In this document: one piece after another, positions 36,285-47,878 of the stretch
Numbering within the stretch: position 1 is the stretch's first letter
Layout: each line of letters opens with the position of its first letter
From: Guadua angustifolia
Taxonomy: Eukaryota > Streptophyta > Magnoliopsida > Poales > Poaceae
Reading direction: 5' to 3'
Length of the DNA stretch: 64,000 nt
Assembly (NCBI GenBank): GCA_036346375.1
Contig: CM070514.1
Span: forward strand, 16,210,463 to 16,274,462
Made by a program: the position numbers and the translations under genes
Notes under the pieces: generated by a model
Told to the model about the DNA's origin: nothing
What the model saw: the letters and a program-made list of their open reading frames with translations, nothing else
The model's database searches: none

Positions 36285-37259
36285 CTACTTATCCAGGTTA
36301 CCAGACTTCAAAATAAAGCACTTGTAGCCAAAAACACAAAAATGAGAGACACTGGGCACTCTCTTATATCTCAACTCATATGAAGTACGATGCAAATGTG
36401 CTCTCAGGAAAAACGCGATTGGAAACATGACAAGGGTTCTGTTCCTGGGAGTACTGTACTCATCTAGCACCCAAAACTTCCTAGGAGTACTGTACTCATC
36501 TAGCATCGTCCTGACCATCTCAACCAGGGTTCTATTCTTTCTTTCCACTACGCCATTCTGCTGTGGGGCATAAGGAGAAGAGAACTGATGCTCTAGACCA
36601 AACTCCACACAAAATCTCTCAAAGTAGGAATTCTTGAACTCCATCCCATTATCACTGCGGATAGCTCGTAATGCACCTGGGAGTTCACAAGATAACATAC
36701 TGACCAAACCTCTGAAGTGAGAGAATGTCTCATCTTTCGAGGCTAAGAAAAACACCCATGAATACCTCGAAAAATCATCAACAATGACAAGGACATACCA
36801 CTTCCCACCTGCCGACTGCACTCTAGCCGGACCAACAGTGTCCATATGCAAAAGCTGTCTTAGTGTATCAATCATCACTCCGGTGACTAGAGGATGAGAA
36901 GCAGTAACCATCTTACCATGTTGGCAGAGAGAGCAAACTAAGTTTTTGACTATTTTGAGTTTAGGAAAACCACGAATGAGATCACAGCCGCTAATTTTGG
37001 TCAAATGATCAAAACCAATGTGACCAAATCTCCTATGCCAGAAAGAGAGATCACGGGACTCGGAAGCAAACAAACAATGAAGAGAGTTTCCAAAAGAAGA
37101 GAAATTAGCACGAAAGACTCTCCCAAATCTAGAAATCCCGCAAACTAACTTTCCTGAAGAATCAAGGATTTTGCAGGCATTACTTTTGAAGCTTACCTCG
37201 AAAGAGTCATCAATAAGCTGAGAGACTGAAAGCAAGTTATAACAAAGCTTACTAACCAA
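36285..37259 (-). pseudogene. Copia GAG-pre-integrase and integrase
   Basis: The minus-strand frame starts within MVSKLCYNLLSVSQLIDDSF, carries the zinc module (FWHRRFGHIGFDHL, CSLCQHGKM) and the three catalytic acidic residues of integrase: Asp in LLHMDTVGP, Asp in AIRSDNGMEF and Glu in QQNGVVERKNRT. The frame is open over 324 codons, the best preserved coding stretch in the window. After the Glu motif there is a 36-bp in-frame tandem duplication (LDEYSTPRKFWV then LDEYSTPRN) that disturbs the region normally reading WAEA(V/I). A stop follows at about 36283 and the RT lies in other frames. Confidence 0.9.
36448..36519 (-). repeat. 36-bp in-frame tandem duplication in integrase
   Basis: GGAGTACTGTACTCATCTAG occurs at 36448 and again at 36484, a 36-base period, which duplicates twelve codons (…LDEYSTPR…) without breaking the frame. 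It is followed by a second imperfect copy of AGGGTTCT(A/G)TTC. Confidence 0.85.
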
Positions 37260-38527
37260 GGCTACATATTTAAGAATAAAATTCTCATTAATTCAAACAG
37301 TACCTTGGACAATGACTCTACCTGAAGAAGCATCCCCGGAAGTGATCAACTCATCACGGGGGACTCAGACTAGGGAAGAGAACCACTGTAAGTCTCCGGT
37401 CATATGGCGAGAACAACTGAAGTCAACAATCCATACATCTTCCTTCCCCATCCGACAAACCTGATCAAGTCTGGAGAGAAGGAAAAGACTTAGTACTGGG
37501 ATAAAGTAAGGACTTGGGGATCCAATACTGAATCATACGACGCATCAGGGTACCAGCCACAGAAGATGACTGGATTCTAGTGTTTCTCTGTTGCTCAACT
37601 CTCATAGAATTAGGAGAAACAACTCGGATAGTAGATCTGGGAGCCCTCACTGGTTTGGTCCACCGATATGCAAAAACTGAACCATCCAAACAATGCTGCC
37701 TAAACCTTCTATCTTTAAATACTTCACGCCGCTGATATCCACCTCGATGGGAAAAGCGAGGAATATTAAGAGAACGATGGAAAGACTGACCACGAGAAAC
37801 TCCAGGACTAAAATTTGACTAAACAGTATGAAAACTGAGTCCTGGACGCTATCCAAAAATAGGCGATGCTCCAATTTGTTTAATAGCAGTGTGTGCTTTA
37901 GAAGCACTTGGGATCTGTGGAAGACCCTGAATACTCCTAAGAGCAGCAACACGCTTACGTTTTGTGATCTTGGCTCGCTTGAAATAGAAGTCTACTAGGT
38001 GACCATCCTTCTTACAGAAGGTGTATGAATACTTCGCCTTACCAGAGACAGAAGTAACAAGAGAAGCTCTCTTCTACTCAGAAGTCTCATGGACGACCCC
38101 AGTAGACTAGAAAACAATGGTACTCACCCTGGGAGCAACCACTATCTCTCCACTCTTGTATTCACGCACAATGGTAGGAGGATAAGTCCTAGCATGCTCC
38201 AAGTAGTCAAATCCTAGACCTTGATTAAATCTGCTGATTTTTTACTGGTCTAGAATGAGATTAAGCTTCTTCTTGCCTCCTACAAACTTCTCGAGAGTGC
38301 TCACGAGATACTCACACTCCCGATAGAGAGAGGCACATGAAGAATATATAGGGGTGAGAGGAAGAAGAAGAACCAAAAAGAGAAGGAGAAACACCAGCAT
38401 GTGTATTTTTCTCCCTCAGCACGGCTGCCTCAATTTTGAGGGCCTCATAAGAAATACAATGAGCTTCTCTAATCCTATGGGCTTGGTCTTCTAACTTCTT
38501 CCTAAGCTCGACTTCGATTTCATCCAA
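37260..38527 (-). pseudogene. Copia gag remnant with degraded zinc knuckle
   Basis: Minus-strand pieces include a coiled-coil-like EVELRKKLEDQAHRIREAH (38527-38312) and, near 38030-37980, YTFCKKDGHLVDFYFKRA. The last is a zinc knuckle whose first and last Cys are Tyr. It is followed by KRKRVAALRSIQGLPQIP. Gag would bind and package element RNA. Both Cys-to-Tyr changes and several stops show decay. Protease could not be read with confidence between here and the integrase. The N-terminal gag is cut off at 38527. Confidence 0.65.
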
Positions 38528-38537
38528 GTCCCCTCAA

Positions 38538-41501
38538 TCACAGAACAATGCAAGAAACTTTAAGCTCCCAAATTTTCTCAATGAACCCATGGTACAAGCT
38601 TCTTGTCGACCCAACGGTACTCAACGCATCTATTCGAACACCACTATTATGGTTTGTGCTCTCCATGTTCTGATCTCTCATGTAAAATGTGTACCCATTT
38701 AAGTCATATCCTTTCCATGTGACAACCATAAATGCTGACCTTTTGCCAACCATGTCAGCATATCACCTGACGAGCTTCTAGTGATGAGTTGTCCCTCCTT
38801 CAACCACCTGTTGAACTGAAGGTTATGCTTTCTGATGATCCAGTCCTCCTATCGCAATGGATTCTCTTGTCGTAGCTAGTTCTTGTACCCATCGATATAC
38901 GGAGCCACAATAGCCATGTGTTGCAAAACCATGAAATGGGCTTTCAAGAAGTAGTCATAAGGCGTAATTGCTTTTCTTCCGATGGTCCTGATACCCTGCA
39001 GCCTCCCCTCTTGACGGGATCGAGGCACATCTATCGGTTCAACCTCAGCCATGTAATCCATGCAAAATTCGATAACTTCTTCAATTACAAAACCTTTGAC
39101 AATGCTATCCTTCGGTCGAGATCGATTCCGTACTTAGGACTTGAGAATTCCCATGTACCTCTTAAACGGGGATATGCTACATAGGAACATAGGCCCGCAC
39201 GTCTTTATCTCCCTCACAAGGTGAACAATGAGATGGACCATGACATCAAAAAATGACGAAGGAAAATATATCTCAAGATTACATAGAGTGATCACCACCT
39301 CGGCCTGCAGAGCATCTAGTCCTTTGGGATCGATGACCTTCTGAGCAATTGGGTTAAAGAAATAACACAGCCTTGTGATTATCTCCTGGACCTTAATCGA
39401 TAAGATACTTCTAATTTCTACAAGGAGCATTTGTGTCTAAGCACATGGCAATCACGAGACTTCATGCTAGTTAAACTCAAATCTTGCATCAAAACAAGTC
39501 TCTTCACATTGGAGGAGTAACCGGATGGAACTTTTGCACCATGCAAGACTGACATAGTTCAATTCTCTCAGGCTTGGACAGAGTGTAACAAGTGGGTTGA
39601 CAGTATGTTCAGCCTTTATCAGTCTTTTTGGTGCTAACTCATGTCTAATGCCCATATCAATCAACTGAAGCCATGTGTAGATACCACCCTTTGTTTTACC
39701 CTTAATGTTCAGTAAGAGACCAATTAAGCTATCACAGACATTCTTCTCTACATGCATCATGTCAATGCAGTGTCAAACTTTTAGGTGCTCCCAATAAGCA
39801 GGTCCCAATATATTGATATCTTCTTCCACATGCTCTTCTCACGGGTCCTATATTTACGTCCCTTTCCCAGTGCAACATCCAAGTTCTTAACCATATCATG
39901 AATGTCTGTCGTACTTAAAGGCTTTGGAGCTAAACCATCATCGGTTGTTCTGTCAAATTATTACTACATCTTCCGGTATGGGTGATTCTTCCAAAGGAAC
40001 CTACGGTGACACATGTACATGGTTTTGCGCGAGTGATTCAGCCACACACTCTCAGTATCATCCAAGCAGTGAGTATAGGCTTTGACTCCTTTTGTATTCT
40101 GCCCCGACAGGTTGGCTAGGCCAGGTTAATCATTTATAATGCAGAACAACAGGCAGTGCAAAGTGAAGTAGTTTTGTTTGTGAGCATCCCATACCTGTAC
40201 TCCAAGAGCGCACAATGTGTTCAGATCTTCCAACAATTGGGCTAGGTACACATCAATATCGTTCCTAGGTTGCTCTGGGCCTTAGATGAGTATAGATAGA
40301 GAAATGTACTTCCACTTCATAGACAACCAAGGAGAAAGGTTGTAGACATAGATATTCATGGGCCAAGTGCTATGACGACTGCTCATGTTGCCAAAATGAT
40401 TCATTCTAACCATACTCAATCTGAGCTTCATATTCCTCAGATCCACTGTGAATTCTTGAAACCTACTATCGATGTTTCTTCACTAAATGGAATTGGTAGG
40501 GTGCCTTATCATTCCATCATTCTTACGCTCATCCAAGTACCACCGAAGCAATTTTACCTTTTCTGGGTTCACAAAAAAACACTTCAAACGGGAATTACAG
40601 GCAGATACCATTCCACCTTAGCAGGAGGTCCTTTCATCACCTCAATGCTCTTGTCTCATCATCTGGTCTATCTTTACGCTTGTAACAGGAAGCATTGCAC
40701 ACCAGACATACATGCAAGTTTGCGTACTCTTTGTAGTACAGGATACAGTCATTTGACAAGCATGTATTCTTTCTACTTCCATTCCCAAGGGACAAAGAAC
40801 CTTCTTGACTTTGTAGGTGGTTGTCAGCAACTCGTTTCCCTCCGAAAGCATGTCCACTAACAAACCTAGCAGCGCCGTGAAACTCTTGTCAGACCAACTG
40901 TTGCTTGCCTTTAATTTCAGTAGTTCCAGCACAGATGACAACCTTGTGTATTTGGACTTGCAGCCCAGGAACAAAGGTTTCTCCGAGTCATCCATCAAGC
41001 CTTGGAATTTTACGTACTCTGCTCATCACAGTTCCCTTCTGCATCCCAATGCATCTGATCGAAATTGTAATCATGAAACCTATCCTTATTGAAAGCACAA
41101 TCCATATCATCCGGAGTATTGTTGACTTTGTCGACGATATCCAGAGTACCGTTGACTTCATCGACGATGTTAGTACTACTTGCTCCTTGCATAATCTGCT
41201 CTTCACCGTGACTGCTCCAACATGTATACCCCCTTTTGGAATCCTGTAGAATCAAGTGTGCTTTGATTTGTTGTGGGTTTCAAAACATCCTAAGATTCTC
41301 ACAGTCAATGCTTGGATAGGGCATTAATTCCACCCCTTTGTTCAACATATCTTTCTCTGTTGCTCTTCTAAAAGCGGTGATGCCATTAATGTACTTAGTG
41401 CTCGCACGGTTCTCAGCGTATATCCAGTTTGGTCCATGCACGCTATGTATGTAATAGTAGGTGTTAAATAAATTAAGTAAGAGGAGTGCACAAGCACACA
41501 T
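38538..41501 (-). pseudogene. tnp2-type CACTA transposase, decayed
   Basis: From the N-terminus on the minus strand: GPNWIYAENRASTKYINGIT and KGVELMPYPSIDCEN (41430-41290), a transposase-associated domain that kept one Cys; KPLFLGCKSKYTRLSSVLEL, NSWSDKSFTALLGLLVDMLS and CPLGMEVERIHAC (40990-40770); scattered pieces to MMHVEKNVCDSLIGLLLNIK (39760); a DUF4218-like block KVIDPKGLDALQAEVVITLC and SSFFDVMVHLIVHLVREI (39330-39190); and DUF4216-like WKGYDLNGYTFYMRDQN and NSGVRIDALS (38720-38620). The protein would catalyse cut-and-paste transposition. Multiple frameshifts and stops disable it. It is a different family from the transposase at 18.6-21.6 kb. Confidence 0.88.
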
Positions 41502-41509
41502 ATGCTACA

Positions 41510-42189
41510 TATAAGCTACATTTCAACTTGTCGATTAACTTATATAGCTCATCACAAAGAACGGATGGATATATAAACATATGTAAGATACATTTAAACT
41601 CAGCATCTTCAATTCTCTCTTTTCATAGCTAGCTACATCTTGAATATAATGAAATCAGAATCAATTACTACTTTACATCAAAAAGAACAAATGGATCTAC
41701 AACAAGCTATATCAAAACCATCTTCAATTCCCTCTTTACCAAGCTAGATGTATCTACCTTGAATATAATGCTATTACAACCAATTATTAGCCTAGATCAC
41801 CTTCCTTAAAGTAATTATCTACATATTGAGTACAATACAATTAGAACCAATCACTACTTTACATCATAGAGAACAAATGGATCTATACCAAGCTAGATCT
41901 AGAAACCATCTCTATTTCCCTCTTTAACCCAGTTAGATCTTAAATATAATTCAAATCTGAACCAATTACTATGTACTTTACATCACAGAGAACAAAATGG
42001 ATCTACACCAAGCTAGATCTAGAAACCAGCTTCATTTTCCTCTTTACCAAGCTAGATCTTAAATATAATGCAAACCTGAACCAATTACTACCTTAGATGA
42101 CCTAGAGCACAAGGATCTGCAATTACACCTCAAAACTAGCTCGGGAAACCCTAAAAATATAGAGGATGTCGATGCTCTCTATTCTTATT
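41510..42189. other. CACTA 5' region with reiterated motif
   Basis: Between the transposase and the subterminal repeats, units containing ACCAAGCTAGATCT and GAACCAATTACTAC recur about every 80-110 bases from about 41620 to 42100 (four or five imperfect copies). No coding sequence recognised. The repeats may be a leader array. Confidence 0.55.
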
Positions 42190-42470
42190 TACTTAGAAAT
42201 GTCATCACTGAAGATTTTTAGCTAAAACCATCTGTGATAATATCCCTCCTCATCACAGATAGTTTTTGGCTAAAACTGTTTGTGATGAGGGGAACATCAT
42301 AGATGGGTTTAGCCAAAAACCGTCTATGATGTTCTTCCCCTCATCATAGTCCTTATCACAGATGGTTTCAGCCAAAAATCATATTTGATGTGCCCGAGAC
42401 TCATTACAAATGGTTTTTATAAAAGACCATCAGTGATGATGTGTGTAATATAACACCTTTTGTAGTAGCG
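42190..42470 (-). repeat. Subterminal inverted repeats of the CACTA remnant
   Basis: Several facing copies of CATC(A)CAGATGGTTTT. The arms at 42284-42306 and 42320-42345 match over about 23 bases with a 3-base bulge and one mismatch, giving a strong hairpin with a 13-base loop. Confidence 0.8.
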
Positions 42471-44206
42471 TATCCTTGAAAAAATTGCACTCCACCATTA
42501 AAAATAGGTCGGGGCAGAATATACACTCAAGTTGCATATTCTTTAGTATCTTGACCAAGATAGGCATGAAACTTGACATATCAAGGATATTCCTCCAAAT
42601 GTGCTTGTTCTAGCATATAATGTAGTACTCCCATCATTCCAGAAATCTTTGGATTGGAGGTTTCATGATAGGGTACGTACATCACCATCTACAAATTAAT
42701 AAAAGATAGGATTAGTAATTCATATTAAGATTATGAAGAAGTCAAGATGCTACGTATAAGAAATACAACAAGTATGCTAAATTCCATTATCAGTAGGGAT
42801 TTAATTTTATTTACTTATTTAGTTCAATTTTTATCTTCTTAACTAATGGCCATTCTAACTAGGGTTTCCCTATAGCCAGTATGGCTCTAGGACCAATGTT
42901 GTGAGGACTCGCCATTATAGCATGGAAGGACTCCATGTGTCCACAGTACTAGTCCCATGATCAGTATCTAGTATGTACATATTTACAACATTGATATCAC
43001 GTCCATACACAAGTTATATAACATGTCAATATTACAAGTGTATGGTTTGCTCATCAAAAACCTACAGGCAACTGACAAGATAAGCCCTAGAAAGGTTCAT
43101 TATCAAAATCCCCATGCCTGCATGAAAGTACGAATTGTCTGGATTCTCATATTCCTCTCCTTCTGAACCAACAAATTAAGTAAGTTTGAGTACTTGTGTA
43201 CTCGACAAGACTTATAGTGTTTCACAAATTCAGATATATATATAAGCAAGTTATGACAATAGAGAGGTTTCTACAGCTATTTTGCATCGACAAAAAGGAA
43301 ATATGAAAATATGATAGATTGCAAGCAGAATTTGTAAAACAACAAGAATGGTATTAAACAATGGTAGGGTAATATGTCTCATTTCACAGTCCTCCATGAC
43401 TGTACCATATCAATTTATTGCCATTCCCTATCCTAAAGAATAAAATTTTCCCATCATACCTATTTTTAAAATACCAAAATTCTAACTATCTAATGACTTT
43501 ATCAAGTACCAATGTCCACGGACGTGACTTTTCTAAAAGATTTTTACTCTACAGAGGAGTACAGCTTTATCCGCAAGAAATGATCAACCCTTTTTTGCTA
43601 GGCCAATAACACACTTCCTTTAGTGTGTCAGCAGGGAGATCATAATATAACTATTACATTGCCTAGATCTAACCTTGCACCATTCCGATGACATCAAGGC
43701 CTTGCTATGGTAATAGAAACACACACCCAAGACAAGACAGACCATCCCTATCATTCACATGGTAACCAAAGTAGTCCATCACTACCACGCACATTTCCCT
43801 TCATAGCAAGGCGTACATCGTTGTATTGGTACACGTTTACCCACAACTAAGTGTCGAAGCCCCTACGAGCAGATCTAACTAGAGAGCTCGTACTACTTCA
43901 ACCTTCCAATGTGCCAAACTAAATCTAGGTATCTTATTAGGTTAAAGATGTCCCATACCAGCATTTGTGGTTATATGTGTCCTTTGCCTGAAAAGAACTT
44001 CCTTAATTTAACCCAGGCAATAATCTTGCCCTACACTACGTGCATGCCACATGTTGATTCAGCTATTGCAAATAATCCCCTGAGTCAAAATCATAGTTTT
44101 ATTTTTCATTTTTAACCAAATACCAGTAACCTTTAAAGTCATATCCAACCTTTTTAATCATATCCATCCTTTTTAAATTATAAAGAGCAATATGGTTCTA
44201 TACCAA
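42471..44206. other. No gene recognised; repeat-like sequence
   Basis: AT-rich sequence between the CACTA terminus and a copia fragment. Short open frames (43418-43609, 43909-44115) give no family match. The stretch around 43880-44000 (TCTAGGTATCTTATTAGGTTAAAGATG) looks like dispersed grass repeat sequence, but I cannot name it. Confidence 0.4.
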
Positions 44207-44338
44207 GGAGACATAGTGCTTTAGTTTGAGGAGAGTGACCACTAGTTGGCCGATATCTTTACCAAGCCTTTGAATAGCTCTAGATTTGTTGCCTTGAGGA
44301 GTGAGCTTGAAGTTGTGTGCCCTTACGGCCTTCTTTGA
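44207..44338 (+). pseudogene. Copia RNase H C-terminus
   Basis: The plus frame reads GDIVL, stop, FEESDH, stop, LADIFTKPLNSSRFVALRSE and ends PYGLL with TGA at 44336-44338. Both internal stops are TAG where the sister element (34264-34590) has CAG (Gln). The reading is otherwise collinear. This is the tail of the polyprotein; nothing upstream remains. Confidence 0.85.
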
Positions 44339-46195
44339 GGGGGAGCTAATCTGTATATTATGTATTATATATTCTCTTCCAATTTTTTTCTTTTCTTTTG
44401 TTTTGTTCTCAGTGTTTATGGGGCTTATTCTCTAGTGTGGTGAGTTCACTTCACTTATACTTTTAGCATGCATTGCATGGACCTCTTATCTTGTGCTTTA
44501 GGTTGTTATCATGCTTAATTAACTGTTCTCTCTTCTCTTTAGGTTGAGCTCCCTCATAGTCTTATAAGTCTAGCAGGTGTTGAGCCCCTGGGTAGACATG
44601 GTCTGCGTGCACTCCTTAGCTTGAGATCTAGAGGCAACTTCCCTATGTTAGTCATTGGGGAAGATAAGAGCGAGTCTAAGTCTTAGTGTTCTCTACCATC
44701 TTTTCTATGCTCTACAACCACCTATTTTGCATATTCCTGACTTCTTCTCCTCATTCTGCATTTCTGGTTTTAGTTGAGTTCATTTGGCTCTTCCTTGTGC
44801 TTAATTTTCCAATAACTAAACTTAAACCAGATTTATGCCTAAAATTGACTCACATGTTGAGGGGAAGTTTTAGAATTTATTTCATGCATTGCATATAGAC
44901 TTTATTTTCTATTTTATGAGCTTTGTCTATTATGTGAATGGTCTATTCCTTCATGCTATACACCATGCCACAATATTTTAAGAAATGCTCTAGCTTAGAT
45001 ATGTCCAAGTTCATTTATCTTGCTAAGCTTACTAAAACTTGAAAAATGAGCTTTAATCAAACTAAATGAAAATTGTTGCTTTTACTTGCTGAGTTTCTTC
45101 TCTAGAGGTAGTTGCTATGATTAGTGAACTTGTGGAGTTCTCTAGAGTCCCTATAGCAACTTGAGTGAAACTTGTTTAATCCATACTTGAGTCCTTCACT
45201 TGCTTATCAACCAAAGTGCTACAATGAAAATTAAGCAAAATTGACTCTTTTCGTGCGCATTAGATTCGACACCTCACATTCACAAGACAGCTTTCCATTG
45301 CACTTGGGACGAACTTGGAATATATTGTGTATGACCAAGATCATTCTTTTAAGAATCTTTCTTGAGATCATCGAATATGGCTTGAGTTAATTGTTTTAAA
45401 AATAAAAATAAAAAAACATATGTTGGTAAAGAATGCAAATAATATCAAATATTTGTACCCCGCTATGTCTTTCAAAAACTATAAGGAAAAATTTGCATCA
45501 AAACAAAAATAAGCTCGAAGGACCTTGTATGCACTTCTAGATCCCGCAAAGTGTTGAGTAGGTTGAACTCTTGGTCTTCCATTTGATTCTTTAAGATGCT
45601 TTACTTCTAGATTTGAAACTAATGTTATGTGTTACTCATGTCTAAAATTGCAAAAAATTAATTTTCAAACCTAAGCTAGCAAGCAAAACTTCTTATTTGC
45701 ACTTGGACATGTCTTAGTTTAATCAAATGTGAACTTGACTAGCTTGGTGTCATATGTTGCCCTCATAGTCACTTGGACAATTTTCAAAGCTCTTCTAGAT
45801 TGCATTTCATGCATTCATATATAAAAGGAGAGAAAATATTTTTTTGATGGCTATATTGCCAAAAGGGGGAGAAAACGTAGAAAAGACATCATCAAAATGT
45901 AAATCTTGGTTCTTATGATCTTGGTAAATCTTTGCAAATTTTTTATGAATCATAAGCTTACTTGCACCTTGTTTCGCTTTATTGCATTTTAGAGCCTTTG
46001 TAGAAAACTTGCTAAACTCACTTTTTCTTTTGTTTTGATCTAAAGATCCTTCTAACCAACTTGGTTATGATCATATTTCTTTCTCTCTTTGGACCAAGCT
46101 TGATTTTGCATTCAAATTGCTTTCTTCCTCTCTCCTTTTCAAACTCAAATTTATGCCTTTTGGGTGTTTGTCAATATACTCGTCAAGAGGGAGAT
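44339..46195. other. 3' non-coding region of the plus-strand copia fragment
   Basis: No protein family recognised. The sequence is collinear, inverted, with 32787-34252 of the other SIRE-like element. Phrases such as CATGTTGAGGGGAAG and TGTCAATATACTCGTCAAG recur in both. Confidence 0.65.
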
Positions 46196-47878
46196 TGAAA
46201 AACCATCTAGAGGTCTAACCTTGGTGGTGATGAGTTATTGACTGTGTTTATAGTATAAAGTTCTTGAGTTTGATTTTTTATTTGAATTGTATTTGCAATT
46301 TGAATCAATTTGAGTGGAATCTGGCTAGGGCGGCACTACCGGCCATAAAGGGCAATAGTGCTGGCACCAGGAAGTGGTAGTGCCAACTCTTGAGCGAACT
46401 CAAGAAATTTGAATTTTGAATTTAAGTAAGGTTTGCTTGGACATTGTTATGTGATGGGTTTTCCTTATTTTTGATGGTTGCAAGGTGACGATGCTAGGAC
46501 ATGGTGAGGTAGAGGATGACCAGGACTATGCGAGGTGAGCCGGAGATCCAGACGGTCGAAGATTGCCAGAAGATGGTTGGAGACGGAGTTCGTGCAATCC
46601 AAGGAGACAAGGAAAGGAGATAATACTAGCTAGATGCCGCGTGGATAAATGAGAGCCGTTGGATCGCGGTCTAGTTGATAGGTTAGTGGATCTAGGTAGT
46701 GTTCTTTAAAATCCATGCAAGAAAATCCATTATGTGTGTGGGTTTTGGGTTAGCCCTTGTGTAGCCCATGTTGGGCCATGAGTAAGTGAGTTTAGACCCA
46801 TGTAACTGGCTGGTTGAGTGGGTGAATCAAGACCCTTGGATGAGGTGCTAGGGTTAGTGGCTTGATCCAAGGGATGAGGTTCACCCGGTGGCCCTATAAA
46901 AAATGGGGAGGGGATTCCTTTCCCTTCAAGTCTTGGGGCTAAGAGTTAGCTGTTGTTTGCTCACTTTGGTGCTTTGCCCACCTAGTTGTGGCTATGTAAA
47001 ACTCTCCCAATGCAATCAAATCAAGTTCCTCCAAGTTTATGGCTTGTTCTTGCTAGTTCTTAGGTTTCAATCTTATTTTTTTGATGAATTTTATTGCAAC
47101 TTGTGTGTTTGCCTCCCCTCCTTCTATATGCTGCTAATCCAAGATGTCTTGAGAGTGCTCATATGGTTTTACACCTCTCTTGCACCCCACGATAGACTAG
47201 AGATCAAGTTTTCCATTAAGTTGCAAATCTATCCAGAACATGTTCTTCACGCAGTAGTCAGTGTTTGATTTTTATAAAAATCTAGAAAAATCATTTTTGA
47301 GTGATTCTTATTGGAGAAGTGCGTGACTCATATATCCATCTGTGAAAAATTGGGGAGTCCACTGGTTGCACTGTTTGGGCACCATGAGGTGAATACCAAG
47401 CCCCAAACTTTCTGTTCGAAGTTCCTGGCAGTTTATGGTATTTAATTTTTTCTGATTTTTCTACAAGACATTTTGTTGTGATATTTGGTAGAGTGCTTCA
47501 TGACTCATTAGTTCATAGGGAAAAAATTTCCAAAAATTCTAGAGCATAGAAATCCACCAACCACCTGCTCCAGTTTAGGACAATTTCTGGAGAATCTGCT
47601 TTTGCTTTTCTGAAAGTGAATTAGGTAATTTGGCTTGATCTCCTTTTTAAAAGTAAGATTTGAATTGATTCCTTTTTGTTTGGACACTTGACAACCAGGA
47701 TTGTGATTCAAAAATTCCCCACATATTTCATGGTTCTCATCCATGCAACCTAGGGGTACATATAGTTGTCTAGTTGTTTGGGTTTTGGATGGTTGGTGAA
47801 TTTGAGGAGCACCGGTCCATTGAAAAAAATCTTCAAGGCGACAATTCACCTCCCTCTGCTCACCATCTCGATCCTTCA
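46196..47878 (+). repeat. 3' LTR of the plus-strand copia fragment
   Basis: It starts TGAAAAACCATC right after the tract AAGAGGGAGAT and ends CACCATCTCGATCCTTCA, ends that match the LTR at 29741-32786. A TATAAAAAA box lies at 46895-46903. Length is about 1.68 kb. The short plus frame inside it (46903-47268) is not regarded as a gene. Confidence 0.7.
46895..46903 (+). promoter_or_regulatory. TATA box in copia LTR
   Basis: TATAAAAAA follows a GC-rich CACCCGGTGGCCC stretch in the middle of the LTR, the usual position of the retrotransposon promoter. Confidence 0.5.

Larger units (their letters stand above)
29741..38527 (-). mobile_element. SIRE/Maximus-like Ty1/copia element, 3' part
   Basis: Minus-strand order from the right: gag remnant with zinc-knuckle relic (38527 to about 37650), integrase (37259-36285), reverse transcriptase and RNase H (about 36099-34264), a purine tract (about 34265-34253), about 1.5 kb of non-coding 3' sequence, and a 3' LTR (32786-29741) that contains a foreign gypsy LTR fragment. 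The long region between pol and LTR is typical of the SIRE/Maximus lineage, but I see no envelope-like reading. The 5' LTR is missing; at 38527 the sequence joins a CACTA transposase. Confidence 0.8.
38528..42470 (-). mobile_element. CACTA transposon remnant with minus-strand transposase
   Basis: Right end: CACCTTTTGTAGTAGCG at 42454-42470, which on the minus strand is CGCTACTACAAAAGGTG, one base from a CACTACTACAAAAGG terminus. Next to it, 42190-42450 holds facing copies of CATCACAGATGGTTT. A tnp2 transposase runs leftward from 41501 to 38538. The left end is absent: the sequence joins a copia gag remnant at 38527. No target duplication can be tested. Confidence 0.75.
44207..47878 (+). mobile_element. 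SIRE-like Ty1/copia element, 3' end only
   Basis: It holds the last 44 codons of RNase H (44207-44338), a purine tract GAGGGGGAGCT (44337-44347), 1.85 kb of non-coding sequence, a second tract GTCAAGAGGGAGATTG (46182-46197) and a 3' LTR (46196-47878). It belongs to the same broad family as 29741-38527 but lies in the opposite orientation, and its LTR is clearly diverged. All coding sequence upstream of RNase H is lost. Confidence 0.78.

Noticed and set aside
34264..38527. Active copia element
   Set aside because: The integrase is long and open, but RT is frameshifted, the zinc knuckle lost two Cys and the 5' LTR is missing.
46903..47268. 121-codon plus-strand open frame
   Set aside because: Starts in the copia LTR right at its TATA box and matches no family.
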